Shown here: positions 23,391 through 29,412 of the stretch, in pieces
How the letters are laid out: every line of letters starts with the position of its first letter
How positions within the stretch are numbered: the stretch's first letter is position 1
Origin: a virus
Length of the DNA: 41,150 nt
Reading direction: 5' to 3' (one strand)
IMG/VR virus record: IMGVR_UViG_3300033141_001541
Location: 1-41,150 of that record
Made by a program: the position numbers and the translations under genes
The notes under the pieces: model-generated
The model's database searches: none
Told to the model about the DNA's origin: nothing
The model's input: the letters and a program-made list of their open reading frames with translations, nothing else

Positions 23391-23666
23391 TCACTTTCTG
23401 GATGTCTCCTTGTTATCCTCTGCCAGTTCATACGTCTGCTCGAAAATGTCCGGCTTGCATGGGTAGTGTTCACCCTGTACGCCTGTAATAATCCAGTCCC
23501 CTAATTCGCCCACCATTTCACCTTCCAGCGTAGGAATGCGAACTTGGCGCTTGACTGGATCATAAATCAGACCGGGAATGTGTTCAGGGTTCGGGTGTGG
23601 ATCATCAAACATTGCATCTGTGATTTGCACGGCTTCAATCGTTATAGGTTTTTTGCGGAACTTCAT
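23391..23666 (-). CDS. PGDYG-type small phage protein
   Basis: 91 residues, AAGGAGGCACC before the ATG at 23666. MKFRKKPITIEAVQITDAMF, then RQVRIPTLEGEMVGELGDWI and ITGVQGEHYPCKPDIFEQTYE is the pattern of a widespread small phage family: an 'RKPI-IEAVQ' opening and a 'GDWIITGV-GE-YPCKPDIFE-TYE' close. The biochemical role is unknown. It lies between the recombination genes and the HNH gene. Confidence 0.75.
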   Translation of the reverse strand: MKFRKKPITIEAVQITDAMFDDPHPNPEHIPGLIYDPVKRQVRIPTLEGEMVGELGDWIITGVQGEHYPCKPDIFEQTYELAEDNKETSRK

Positions 23667-23675
23667 GGTGCCTCC

Positions 23676-25058
23676 TTAAAACGCCTCCCCGCTATGCTTC
23701 ACCATGTACCGATAGACCTTGCCCAGATCTTCTTCGGTCACGACGTCCTTGTTCCGGGTCATCACATCCTTGCGCCATATCTCACGGGCCAGCTCGCTAC
23801 GCCGGAGCAGGTCCACCAGGTTGTAGAACGTGTCGCCGTCCCGGTACTTCACGCACGAAAGCAGGGCGTCAACTTCCTCGTCCACATCCGGCTCTTGCGG
23901 TTCCGGGTCAGTCTCCACGACCTGCTCAACGGGTCTCCCGGCAGCGTTGAAAGGGCAGGGGGTGTCATACAGATTGCCCCACTTCGCCATGGCCTCGTCG
24001 ATGATTTCCTGGGGTGCTTCGTGGAGGGTATCCAGATTTTTATGCACGAAAGTGGTGTAACCCGTGCCACGCAGTTTAATCCAATTATTCCGAGCCCATA
24101 TATGGCTTGGAACCTCTATCGGGGGGTTACCAGTGGCCGTAGGGTCCTTAGTGTGGGGTTCCCTCTTGCCGTTCAACCGCTCTTTCAGCCTGGCCGCCAT
24201 GTCCATAGTTTTGGCCTTCAGGTCTTCCCCGGCCGTTTGCGCGATGTAGTCCGCCCAAGTGGCTTCTCCGTCTCGAATGGTCTGAAAGACGGACCGGAGA
24301 TCGATTAGCTCTGCTGGCGAAACTGTCGATATGGTGTGCCCGAGGTATTTCTCGATTTCGCTTGGTTTCACCCCGATGGAGCTGAACGAATCCAGAATCC
24401 GCTTTTTCTCTCCTTCCGGGTCCTTCTTAATACCCTCTGCAATCGTCCTCCTGGCCACGTCCAGGGCTTCGTCGATAATATCCGAAGGAATCAGCCGGAG
24501 ACCCTCGTTGCGCTTCCCTTTGGAGATCCAGGCCGCCTCCTTCGTGGCCATCTCTTCCTCGGTGGCTTTCAAAATGTATACCTTATCTCCGTAGGAGTTG
24601 ACCCGCTCCCCGATCACGTCGTTCTCCCTCCCCGCTTTACTCCGTCGCTCGATTATCTTCTGGAGGGTGTAGTCTCGGGAATGGGTAATGTTGTTTTCCA
24701 TGTCTACGCAGGACACGCGGATCCGGCGCACCATTTCGTCTTCATATAGGATAAACGACTGAGTGGTGACGTTGCCCCAATAATTGAGCGCCACCTCCGC
24801 GAACCGAACGCTCGGTCCCCTGATCTTCTTCCCGCCGACGGGTTTGGCGTACTCAACCCGCTTCGCCATGTCCGTGCGACCACACGCCCGCAGGATGTTG
24901 TCCCGGGCGTCCATCTCGTTTCTCGGCTTGAGCAAAGCCATTTGATACCCGGCAAAGATCGCCGCTTTCGCCGCCTCTGCCGCAGCAATGGCAGAAGGGT
25001 CCGCAGCCATGAACGCCGTGTTTTTCTTCTGCACCCCGTATGTTGCCAATTCTTCCAT
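23676..25058 (-). CDS. Probable single-strand annealing recombinase
   Basis: 460 residues, AAGGAGGGAGAG before the ATG at 25058. LKPRNEMDARDNILRACGRT, then KPVGGKKIRGPSVRFAEVAL and NYWGNVTTQSFILYEDEMVR are the conserved opening of a large phage family seen next to YqaJ nucleases. RRTIAEGIKKDPEGEKKRIL and FSSIGVKPSEIEKYLGHTIS resemble the C-terminal helices of annealing proteins. It lies directly downstream of the exonuclease, the usual Exo/Beta or RecE/RecT pairing. The C-terminal 130 residues are acidic and variable. SSAP activity is inferred from the neighbour and pattern. Confidence 0.65.
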   Translation of the reverse strand: MEELATYGVQKKNTAFMAADPSAIAAAEAAKAAIFAGYQMALLKPRNEMDARDNILRACGRTDMAKRVEYAKPVGGKKIRGPSVRFAEVALNYWGNVTTQSFILYEDEMVRRIRVSCVDMENNITHSRDYTLQKIIERRSKAGRENDVIGERVNSYGDKVYILKATEEEMATKEAAWISKGKRNEGLRLIPSDIIDEALDVARRTIAEGIKKDPEGEKKRILDSFSSIGVKPSEIEKYLGHTISTVSPAELIDLRSVFQTIRDGEATWADYIAQTAGEDLKAKTMDMAARLKERLNGKREPHTKDPTATGNPPIEVPSHIWARNNWIKLRGTGYTTFVHKNLDTLHEAPQEIIDEAMAKWGNLYDTPCPFNAAGRPVEQVVETDPEPQEPDVDEEVDALLSCVKYRDGDTFYNLVDLLRRSELAREIWRKDVMTRNKDVVTEEDLGKVYRYMVKHSGEAF

Positions 25059-25076
25059 CTCTCTCCCTCCTTTTCA

Positions 25077-25994
25077 TTACTCCAAAAAATACGGCCTGAA
25101 CGCCCGGATGGGCTTTCCAAGCCTGTAAAACGCTTCCAGGTCTAACTCTGGGTGCGCCCTGGCGAACGCTTTGACGTCGAACGTCCGGCGTCCGTTCTGT
25201 TCTTTCCAGTAGATCCGGGCCCCCGCGCCCTCGGCCACAGACGCCCCGTGCTTCGTCATGATCTCCTGGATCTTGGCCTTGGCCGCGTCCTCGATCATCT
25301 TAGCGTCCTCGGCCAACCGCTTTGCTTCCTTGAGATCCTGGACGGCCTGGAACCAGTCGGGATCGTCCATCGTGACGACTTCACCCTGGGCCGCCAGCGG
25401 CAGGTTCAACTCGACTGGCTCCTGGTAAATCTCGGGGCGGATATTTTGCAGTACTTTGTTGTTCCAGAAGTCCGCGACTTTGGCTTCGATCATGGTTTGG
25501 ATCTCCCGGTCCGGCTCCAGGTCGAAGTACAGCAGCTGCCAGGAGTCATAATCCACCGTCGCGAACGTGCTCACGTCGTACCCGGTGAGCAGGAGGTATC
25601 CCTGGATTTGCAGCAAAGTGCTTCCGTCCAGGCCCTCCCGCTTGATCTTTCGGATCATGTGTGAGTTTCGGCTCTTGATCTCCAGCACGCCCGGGTGTTT
25701 CTGATCCAGCAGCTGCCGCCGGTCGATATGGCCAACCAGGAACGGCAGCGCCGGGTGCACGAACTTGACGCCATGCTTCTGAACCGCCCGGCCAGTTTCG
25801 ATGGAGTACTTCCTTGCGATAGTGTCCTCCATCATGTGCCCCCGCTCCATTTGTGGCGTTTGTTCCACGGTGGCCAGGCCCATCAGCCTGTCGAAGACAT
25901 CGCCGGCGTTCCGATACGGGTCCACGCCGCAGATCGCTCCCAAGTCGGAGCAGCCGACATTCCTTTTTAAAGTTTCTTCGATGGTTGCATTCAT
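25077..25994 (-). CDS. YqaJ/lambda-Exo-like 5'-3' exonuclease
   Basis: 305 residues, AAAGGAGGGAGAAGCA before the ATG at 25994. The PD-(D/E)XK core is complete: GCSDLGAICGVDPYRNAGDV near residue 14, MERGHMMEDTIARKY (acidic helix), FLVGHIDRRQ (catalytic Asp), VLEIKSRN (E-x-K) and LLQIQGYLLLTG (Q-x-x-Y). This matches lambda exonuclease and YqaJ viral recombinases. It resects DNA ends to make the 3' tails used by the annealing protein encoded next. Confidence 0.85.
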   Translation of the reverse strand: MNATIEETLKRNVGCSDLGAICGVDPYRNAGDVFDRLMGLATVEQTPQMERGHMMEDTIARKYSIETGRAVQKHGVKFVHPALPFLVGHIDRRQLLDQKHPGVLEIKSRNSHMIRKIKREGLDGSTLLQIQGYLLLTGYDVSTFATVDYDSWQLLYFDLEPDREIQTMIEAKVADFWNNKVLQNIRPEIYQEPVELNLPLAAQGEVVTMDDPDWFQAVQDLKEAKRLAEDAKMIEDAAKAKIQEIMTKHGASVAEGAGARIYWKEQNGRRTFDVKAFARAHPELDLEAFYRLGKPIRAFRPYFLE

Positions 25995-26009
25995 TGCTTC
26001 TCCCTCCTT

Positions 26010-26120
26010 TCACATCTGTATAGATTCACTTTGCTTTCTCCCTCTCACAATCTTCACATCCAGCATCGACACCTTCATCCATGAGCAATAAACTTCAAGC
26101 TCAAGCGTTAAACTTGGCAT
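26010..26120 (-). CDS. 36-residue peptide before the exonuclease
   Basis: ATG at 26120 follows a G-run (GAGGGGGGTGCC) and opens MPSLTLELEVYCSWMKVSML, then DVKIVRGRKQSESIQM. It overlaps the stop of the upstream gene by 13 bases and ends 16 bases before the exonuclease start. Part of the frame is made by a 26-base repeat (26016-26041), so it may be a by-product of duplication rather than a real gene. Confidence 0.3.
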   Translation of the reverse strand: MPSLTLELEVYCSWMKVSMLDVKIVRGRKQSESIQM

Positions 26121-26362
26121 GGCACCCCCCTCAGAAATACACCGCGCTTACAGCGCGGATCTTCACTCGCCAAAAACTCTATCGTTTCTAGCACTCTGTC
26201 TGACATGAATCCGATGTCTTCATCATCCAAATACTTTCTGATTTTCTGATAGGCTTCGGTTGGATCGCTAGCTACGACAAAGGAGTCGCCATAGGAGATG
26301 CCCATCACAGCTGATTGCATCCCTTTGAGTTTTACTCTGTACAGATTCACTTTGCTTTCTCC
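26016..26362. repeat. Two 26-base direct repeats, each with a ribosome site and GTG start
   Basis: Positions 26016-26041 and 26337-26362 differ at one base. On the minus strand both read GGAGAAAGCAAAGTGAATCT and then RTACAG. The right copy supplies the ribosome site and GTG start of the 26108-26350 gene. The left copy leads only to a 12-codon frame that ends at the exonuclease start. It looks like a duplication of a gene start. Confidence 0.7.
26108..26350 (-). CDS. Small early protein, unrecognised
   Basis: 80 residues from the GTG at 26350, chosen for AAAGGAGAAAGCAAA directly before it; codons further upstream are inside an intergenic repeat. VNLYRVKLKGMQSAVMGISY, then GDSFVVASDPTEAYQKIRKY, with LDDEDIGFMSDRVLETIEFL. 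One alpha-beta domain with a 'V-ASDP-EAY-KIR-YLD' segment, of a type common in small phage early proteins. Function unknown. Confidence 0.65.
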   Translation of the reverse strand: MNLYRVKLKGMQSAVMGISYGDSFVVASDPTEAYQKIRKYLDDEDIGFMSDRVLETIEFLASEDPRCKRGVFLRGVPCQV

Positions 26363-26384
26363 TTTTAAAATTGGTGCAGGCCGG

Positions 26385-26540
26385 TCAAGTATAGAAAGCC
26401 ACATTGTCATTTATAACAAACAGCACTCTCCCTTCAGAGTCTAACACGGTTTGTCTATGAATCTTTATCGGATAGTATTCCCCAGAGGAGTCTATGTTAT
26501 TGTATTTATCTTCTAATTCATCCCTACCTTCTTTGCTCAT
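26385..26540 (-). CDS. Small early protein, unrecognised
   Basis: 51 residues from the ATG at 26540, with AAAGGAGGAGCA directly upstream. MSKEGRDELEDKYNNIDSSG, then EYYPIKIHRQTVLDSEGRVL and FVINDNVAFYT: charged helix followed by two or three beta strands. No family recognised. The DNA is AT-rich compared with the recombination genes. Confidence 0.6.
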   Translation of the reverse strand: MSKEGRDELEDKYNNIDSSGEYYPIKIHRQTVLDSEGRVLFVINDNVAFYT

Positions 26541-26575
26541 TGCTCCTCCTTTATCGGTTTTGTCTGTCAATACTG

Positions 26576-26878
26576 TTAATCATCTGGGTGTATGCCATAT
26601 CTCCTGAACCACCACCATTTATCAGAGTTGTATTCCTTCCATTTTTTTACCCATTTTTTTCTTGTGTTTGTTGGGCCTTCATCACAGAATTTACAAACAA
26701 GCGGGTTCCCCGGTGCTTCTTTCAGGTTGTTAGTATATTGCCATCGCCAGTAATCACCGGGCTTAAAATGTCTTCCGCAAAAACCACACCGAAAATGCCT
26801 GCCGTCTTTCTTCCCGCCCCACGGCGCCTGGCAATCCTCTATTGTGGCTGTTCGTGGCTTTCCGTCTGTAAAACTCAT
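26576..26878 (-). CDS. Zinc-finger early protein
   Basis: 100 residues, start at 26878 (GGAGGAGAAATAGGCC upstream). KKDGRHFRCGFCGRHFKPGD, then YWRWQYTNNLKEAPGNPLVC and KFCDEGPTN give two C-x-x-C knuckles 33 residues apart. The C-terminal part is basic and Trp-rich (KWVKKWKEYNSDKWWWFRRY). Likely a nucleic-acid-binding early protein, cytosolic. Confidence 0.7.
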   Translation of the reverse strand: MSFTDGKPRTATIEDCQAPWGGKKDGRHFRCGFCGRHFKPGDYWRWQYTNNLKEAPGNPLVCKFCDEGPTNTRKKWVKKWKEYNSDKWWWFRRYGIHPDD

Positions 26879-26974
26879 GGCCTATTTCTCCTCCTTATAA
26901 TTGGTGCAGGCCGGATTCCCCACCCGGCCCCTTCTCCTGGTTTCCTCGGCTTGGCTATACACGTTGTCAGCCGC

Positions 26975-27187
26975 TTAACCATCCGAACAGGAGGAGAGTT
27001 TTCCCTCCACACACCATCCCGGCGCTGACACCCCGCTGCACCAATCGCACCGTTGAGGCTTGTCGTCCTCAAACGCACTATTTATCGCCAGTACCAGCCC
27101 TGGAACAAGATTGCATCCATATTGGATTGACCCGTCACCAAACCATTGAGAGGTTAAGTGGCGGCAACCATAACAATAATCATCCAT
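26975..27187 (-). CDS. Cys-rich small early protein
   Basis: 70 residues: MDDYCYGCRHLTSQWFGDGS, then IQYGCNLVPGLVLAINSAFE and CDWCSGVSAPGWCVEGKLSS. Seven Cys, several in C-x-x-C pairs, indicate one or two zinc sites. AGGAGGG lies 17 bases before the ATG, which is far, so the start is uncertain. Unrecognised. Confidence 0.55.
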   Translation of the reverse strand: MDDYCYGCRHLTSQWFGDGSIQYGCNLVPGLVLAINSAFEDDKPQRCDWCSGVSAPGWCVEGKLSSCSDG

Positions 27188-27227
27188 GTTTTCTCGCGTT
27201 TTATCCCTCCTTAATTAAGGCCGAAAA

Positions 27228-27455
27228 TCAAACATCCCATCCGACCTGTTGGGTCACCAGCGTTCGCTTCCCAACCTGCCAAACCAAGGGTTCCTTCCCG
27301 AAGGGCTGGCCGGGTCCATAGTAAAACTGCTCCCAGCCTGATCTTGAAACAGCCTGTTCTTGTGACATATCACCATAGAAGTACACCGCATTGATCCACG
27401 ATGCCCCATGATCGCCCGCTTTAAATCGCCCTCTAAATACTTCTTTCGCTCCCAT
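27228..27455 (-). CDS. Small early protein, unrecognised
   Basis: 75 residues from the ATG at 27455, AAAGGAGGGGAATAAG upstream; earlier in-frame codons lie inside the upstream gene. MGAKEVFRGRFKAGDHGASW, then INAVYFYGDMSQEQAVSRSG and WEQFYYGPGQPFGKEPLVW. A compact aromatic-rich beta protein. Function unknown; it belongs to the string of small early genes controlled by the leftward promoter. Confidence 0.65.
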   Translation of the reverse strand: MGAKEVFRGRFKAGDHGASWINAVYFYGDMSQEQAVSRSGWEQFYYGPGQPFGKEPLVWQVGKRTLVTQQVGWDV

Positions 27456-27477
27456 CTTATTCCCCTCCTTTCTCCTT

Positions 27478-27720
27478 CTATCCCCACACCACCAGCACAA
27501 ATACCGCCCCCAGCAGTATTCCCGCCAAGCAGACAGCAAACAGCTTTAGAGCGGACAACCCGGCCTCCAGGTAATCCTCTAATTCCAAGTTTCTCTCCCG
27601 CCGCGTAATCTGGCCGCTCTCGGCCAATCTCCTGAAATAGGGTTCTAACTCGTGGGGCTCCAGGGTGCGGAACGGCAGCTCCTTATCCAAGTCAATCGGG
27701 ATTGGTTTTCCTTCGGCCAT
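27478..27720 (-). CDS. Tail-anchored membrane protein
   Basis: 80 residues from the ATG at 27720, AAAGGAGGACGTC upstream. A charged cytosolic part (PIDLDKELPFRTLEPHELEP, YFRRLAESGQITRRERNLEL) is followed by one C-terminal membrane helix (ALKLFAVCLAGILLGAVFVL, then VVWG). An early-expressed tail-anchored protein could act at the inner membrane, for example in exclusion or host takeover. No family recognised. Confidence 0.65.
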   Translation of the reverse strand: MAEGKPIPIDLDKELPFRTLEPHELEPYFRRLAESGQITRRERNLELEDYLEAGLSALKLFAVCLAGILLGAVFVLVVWG

Positions 27721-27895
27721 GACGTCCTCCTTTCCAACCCTTGCGCGGACTAACAAACGATTCCACGCGGCCGATATACGGTTTGCGCCGCGCTGCCAGC
27801 GCCTTTCGCTGGAGCTGCAGCGCCTTTATCGCTTCGTCAATCGCGCAAAGCGCCTCGTCAATCTCGGATATCTTCGGGAGTTCTTCTAGTTTCAT
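27692..27895 (-). CDS. Small coiled-coil early protein
   Basis: 67 residues from the ATG at 27895. MKLEELPKISEIDEALCAID, then EAIKALQLQRKALAARRKPY is a helical coiled-coil-like segment with a basic C-terminal tail (SPRKGWKGGRHGRRKTNPD). The ribosome site is weak. It overlaps the membrane-protein start by 29 bases. Unrecognised. Confidence 0.55.
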   Translation of the reverse strand: MKLEELPKISEIDEALCAIDEAIKALQLQRKALAARRKPYIGRVESFVSPRKGWKGGRHGRRKTNPD

Positions 27896-27918
27896 TATTT
27901 TCTAGTAGTTTATAGTGG

Positions 27919-28125
27919 TTACTGACTTGACTCATCCCGCTGCTGATGTATAAATGCCCACAGTGCTGGTGAGTCCAATTTTTGGAGCAGGTATTTCCGC
28001 ACGGCGCGGGAGATGAATTTGCTTCTCGTGTAATCGTACCGCTCGCAGTAGATGTCGATGTCAAGCAAAAGGTCTGAGGGGATGGAGATGCTAATCGTTT
28101 CGGTTTGGTCTCTGCTGGGTATCAT
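27919..28125 (-). CDS. Ribbon-helix-helix (CopG/Arc-like) regulator
   Basis: 68 residues. ETISISIPSDLLLDIDIYCE, then RYDYTRSKFISRAVRKYLLQ is a ribbon-helix-helix DNA-binding fold: one beta strand (residues 8-14), then two helices with the S-[RK]-S/K-F-I turn. It overlaps the Cro-like gene by 35 bases, so they are co-transcribed. Such proteins are frequent second regulators in phage early operons. Confidence 0.75.
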   Translation of the reverse strand: MIPSRDQTETISISIPSDLLLDIDIYCERYDYTRSKFISRAVRKYLLQKLDSPALWAFIHQQRDESSQ

Positions 28126-28354
28126 CGAAAAGCTCCTTTGCGTCCACGCCGTAGATAGCGGCGATGGCGTTTTGTATATCCGGGTTGGTGCGCTCTCCGT
28201 TGATGGTCTTGGTGATGGTCTGCCGGGACACTTTGAGGCTCCGGGCGATTTCCGGCTGGGTAATGCCCGTGAGCTTGTGCAGCGACTTACGGATGTTCAC
28301 GAGCGGGAATCCCAGGAGCTTGAGTTGAGCGATCGCAAGTTGAACCTGGTCCAT
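28091..28354 (-). CDS. Cro/CI-type XRE regulator
   Basis: 87 residues from the ATG at 28354, AAAGGAGACAACCCCAAA upstream. KLLGFPLVNIRKSLHKLTGI, then TQPEIARSLKVSRQTITKTI and NGERTNPDIQNAIAAIYGVD is an XRE helix-turn-helix. The reading frame is open upstream to the ATG at 28537, which also has AAAGGAGA. That extension would cross the structured RNA and has no protein-like pattern. It is the first gene of the leftward early operon and divergent from the repressor, so it is the likely Cro. Confidence 0.78.
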   Translation of the reverse strand: MDQVQLAIAQLKLLGFPLVNIRKSLHKLTGITQPEIARSLKVSRQTITKTINGERTNPDIQNAIAAIYGVDAKELFDDTQQRPNRND

Positions 28355-28397
28355 TTTGGGGTTGTCTCCTTTGTTACGGTGTGATAAGGGGACTCTT

Positions 28398-28535
28398 GGG
28401 CGGGGTGTGTCCGTTGCGTCTGAAGTAGTCCGGGGTGCCTCGGCAGCCCCGCACGAAACGAGACCGGCAAGGTCTCTCTGCGCCGAGTACCGGAGAGATA
28501 CCCTTGTCGTTCGTGTCGCAACGGAAGCCCCGCCC
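28398..28535 (-). ncRNA. 138-nt structured leader RNA (three-way junction)
   Basis: Minus strand. Basal helix: CCCCGCCC (28528-28535) with GGGCGGGG (28398-28405), then CGCAACGG (28517-28524) with CCGTTGCG (28411-28418), 16 perfect pairs around one internal loop. Arm 1: TTCGTG/CACGAA (28510-28515/28452-28457), CCTTG/CAAGG (28502-28506/28468-28472) and GAGAGA/TCTCTC (28493-28498/28473-28478). Arm 2: CCCCG/CGGGG (28447-28451/28431-28435) with TGCC/GGCA inside. Arms 1 and 2 are directly adjacent and could stack. A 12-base unpaired strand (28419-28430) joins arm 2 to the base. It lies between the early promoter and cro. Confidence 0.65.
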
Positions 28536-28571
28536 ATGTTTGAGTCTCCTTTGATATGGACTTTAGGGCGT

Positions 28572-28599
28572 AGGATACATTTAAAATAGAGCGTGTCAA
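28572..28599 (-). promoter_or_regulatory. Leftward early promoter with operator-like repeats
   Basis: On the minus strand TTGACA (28599-28594) and TATCCT (28577-28572) are 16 bases apart, a good sigma-70 promoter pointing at cro. The 10-base direct repeat CATTTAAAAT at 28578-28587 lies in its spacer and recurs at 28610-28619 across the repressor start. These are plausible binding sites for repressor or Cro. A weaker rightward promoter (TTGATA at 28551, GATACA at 28574, 17 bases apart) may drive the repressor. Confidence 0.65.
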
Positions 28600-28617
28600 G
28601 AAAAAAATGCATTTAAA

Positions 28618-29034
28618 ATGAAGAAAGATTTATCTGACATCCCAATTCAAGATATATGTGAAAGGGTTCGGACTCTTAGGGATGGGATATTAAAATTAGA
28701 TACAAGCTCAATTTGTTCCTTGTTATCAATTAATTACACAACATATATGACCTATGAAAACAACAGAATCCCACCGTCAGACGTTCTTTATAAAATTAAG
28801 AAGCTGTTTCCAGATAAAGTGGATTTAAACTGGCTGATCCTCGGAAAAGAGGGTCGAGGGGACGAAAAACAGAAGGAAGGAGTTTTTATGGGAGTGCATG
28901 AGGACCTTCTCAGGGACCTACTAAGACGCGTGCAGAAGTTAGAGGATATGTGCCAACAGTTTTTAGCGGAGAAGGACTTTAAAAAAAACAGCCCCGAAAA
29001 ACCCGGAGAAGGTGAAAAGAAAAAAACGGGGTAA
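28618..29034 (+). CDS. Phage repressor (XRE HTH, coiled-coil C terminus)
   Basis: 138 residues. KKDLSDIPIQDICERVRTLR, then SSICSLLSINYTTYMTYENN is a helix-turn-helix; the C-terminal half has a coiled coil (LRDLLRRVQKLEDMCQQFLA) and a Lys-rich tail. There is no LexA-type peptidase domain, so induction would not be by RecA self-cleavage. No ribosome site precedes the ATG, and the repeat overlaps it, so a short or leaderless message is likely. The AT-rich DNA differs from flanking genes. Confidence 0.7.
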   Translation: MKKDLSDIPIQDICERVRTLRDGILKLDTSSICSLLSINYTTYMTYENNRIPPSDVLYKIKKLFPDKVDLNWLILGKEGRGDEKQKEGVFMGVHEDLLRDLLRRVQKLEDMCQQFLAEKDFKKNSPEKPGEGEKKKTG

Positions 29035-29070
29035 CATAATTTTGTTCCCCACCAACAAAGGAGGGCCGCC

Positions 29071-29412
29071 ATGAAGACCATCAGCACCATAGCACTTGCC
29101 ATATCATGTGTTATGCTCCCGGCCGTTGCCCTGGCAGACGGCACGGACGTGTTCAGGTGGAACATCTGGGAGGACCGGATTGAAAACGCTCCGGGTAATT
29201 CCCGGCCCCGGTACAACCCCATGGCCGACGAGTGGCAGGTGGCGCCGGACTATTACAAGAACAAGTGGAACCACATGGAAGACCGCCATCGCTACGTCCA
29301 CCCGGATGCTGAGATTAATTTCAACCCCATGCAGGATGAATGGCAGTACCGGCGCCCCGGCGGCAAAAACCGCTGGAATCCCTGGACGGACCGCTGGGAA
29401 TACGATCGGTGA
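29071..29412 (+). CDS. Exported Trp-rich repeat protein, lysogenic conversion candidate
   Basis: 113 residues behind AAAGGAGGGCCGCC. MKTISTIALAISCVMLPAVA plus LADG is a signal peptide with an A-L-A cut site. The mature part is a set of degenerate repeats of the form [WYF]-N-x-[MW]-x-D-x-[WH]: RWNIWEDR, RYNPMADEW, KWNHMEDRH, NFNPMQDEW and RWNPWTDRW. It sits between repressor and integrase on the lysogeny strand and its stop overlaps the int GTG. A periplasmic or surface role in the lysogen is likely; function unknown. Confidence 0.7.
   Translation: MKTISTIALAISCVMLPAVALADGTDVFRWNIWEDRIENAPGNSRPRYNPMADEWQVAPDYYKNKWNHMEDRHRYVHPDAEINFNPMQDEWQYRRPGGKNRWNPWTDRWEYDR

Larger units (their letters stand above)
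26369..26914. repeat. Two 16-base copies of an intergenic repeat
   Basis: AATTGGTGCAGGCCGG occurs at 26369-26384 and 26899-26914, each followed (to the left) by a TCCTTTTAAA- or TCCTTATA-like ribosome-site region. On the minus strand both sit just upstream of the ribosome site of a small early gene. They may be leftovers of gene-cassette duplication, or sites where small genes are exchanged. Confidence 0.6.

Noticed and set aside
26875-27078. Minus-strand frame between two zinc-binding early genes
   Set aside because: It overlaps the Cys-rich gene at 26975-27187 and is an Arg/Pro-rich frame through an intergenic repeat; no ribosome site.
28355-28537. N-terminal extension of the Cro-like protein
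   Set aside because: Although open and preceded by AAAGGAGA, its sequence is dictated by the structured RNA helices and has no protein-like pattern; the start at 28354 also has a good ribosome site.
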